Source: Candidatus Woesearchaeota archaeon (GTDB lineage Archaea; Nanobdellota; Nanobdellia; Woesearchaeales; UBA10216). From it: a DNA stretch of 64,000 nt. Shown here in pieces: positions 63,748 to 64,000 of this stretch. Made by a program: the position numbers and the translations under genes. The notes beneath the pieces are model-generated. The model searched no databases. It worked only from the letters and a program-made list of their open reading frames with translations, and was not told the origin of the DNA. Location: NCBI GenBank assembly GCA_016192915.1, contig JACPTF010000016.1, positions 1 through 64,000 on the forward strand, in the 5' to 3' direction. Each line of letters begins with the position of its first letter. The stretch's first letter is position 1.

Positions 63748-64000
63748 AAGAAAGTGCTGCGCTAATTGTAAAACCTTTTTTTGGACAGCAATTGATTCAG
63801 AAGTTTGTGGAAATCCGGAATGCTCCGGAGGATTTCGCTTTATAGATAAATCGCCTGCGAAAAAGAGATTAAGCTATATAGAAGTCTGGCAACAATTTGC
63901 AAGTCACTTCAAGAAGCTTGGTTACACACCTATAAGGCGATATCCCGTCGCGTCAAGATGGAATCCAACAAGCGACTTTGTAGCTGCCTCAATTTACGAC
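63650..64000 (+). CDS. alaS: Alanyl-tRNA synthetase, archaeal type (5' part, truncated by window end)
   Basis: MSDKETKSWFKKEVQKNPEKYYPFAVLKGMGFERKCCANCKTFFWT...CGNPEC; open frame to window end. Confidence 0.93.
   Translation, partial: MSDKETKSWFKKEVQKNPEKYYPFAVLKGMGFERKCCANCKTFFWTAIDSEVCGNPECSGGFRFIDKSPAKKRLSYIEVWQQFASHFKKLGYTPIRRYPVASRWNPTSDFVAASIYD

Noticed and set aside
1-64000. CRISPR arrays, prophage or insertion-sequence transposase
   Set aside because: I saw no regularly spaced direct repeats, Cas genes, phage structural genes or transposases.

Overview
64 kb of an archaeal chromosome, probably a DPANN-type lineage (inferred from gene content and style). It is densely coded on both strands. 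Housekeeping genes include Nop5, fibrillarin, E1-like/ThiF, DHH phosphoesterase, MsrB, ATP-dependent DNA ligase, HerA, RNase HII, GatB, TtuA/Ncs6-like, Mre11, diadenylate cyclase plus two MscS channels, Endo V, PolX, HARP-type RNase P, a class II fumarase/aspartase-family enzyme and the 5' end of alaS. Several toxin-antitoxin modules are also present.

The most notable observations, all read from the sequence:
(1) A ~230-bp element occurs twice in opposite orientations (18679-18910 minus, 61614-61851 plus). Each copy carries its own TATA box and a structured, covarying ~175-nt leader RNA that ends at the start codon of a nuclease gene. The two nucleases are unrelated: a LAGLIDADG endonuclease and a three-HTH/two-PD-(D/E)XK protein. 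Each nuclease gene overlaps the start of an essential housekeeping gene (rnhB and alaS).
(2) rnhB itself is interrupted by a 35-nt insert with a bulge-helix-bulge (BHB) signature. Removing it restores the canonical GIDESGRGPIIGP active-site motif.
(3) Two tRNA genes carry BHB introns at the same T-loop position (59/60). tRNA-Val(CAC) also has a D-arm intron.

Other items: a nonsense codon in the LAGLIDADG gene, a 3' remnant of the diadenylate cyclase gene, truncated fibrillarin and Dph2 genes, several unlisted small ORFs, and regulatory hairpins and inverted repeats. No homology searches or folding programs were run. Family calls come from recognising motifs.
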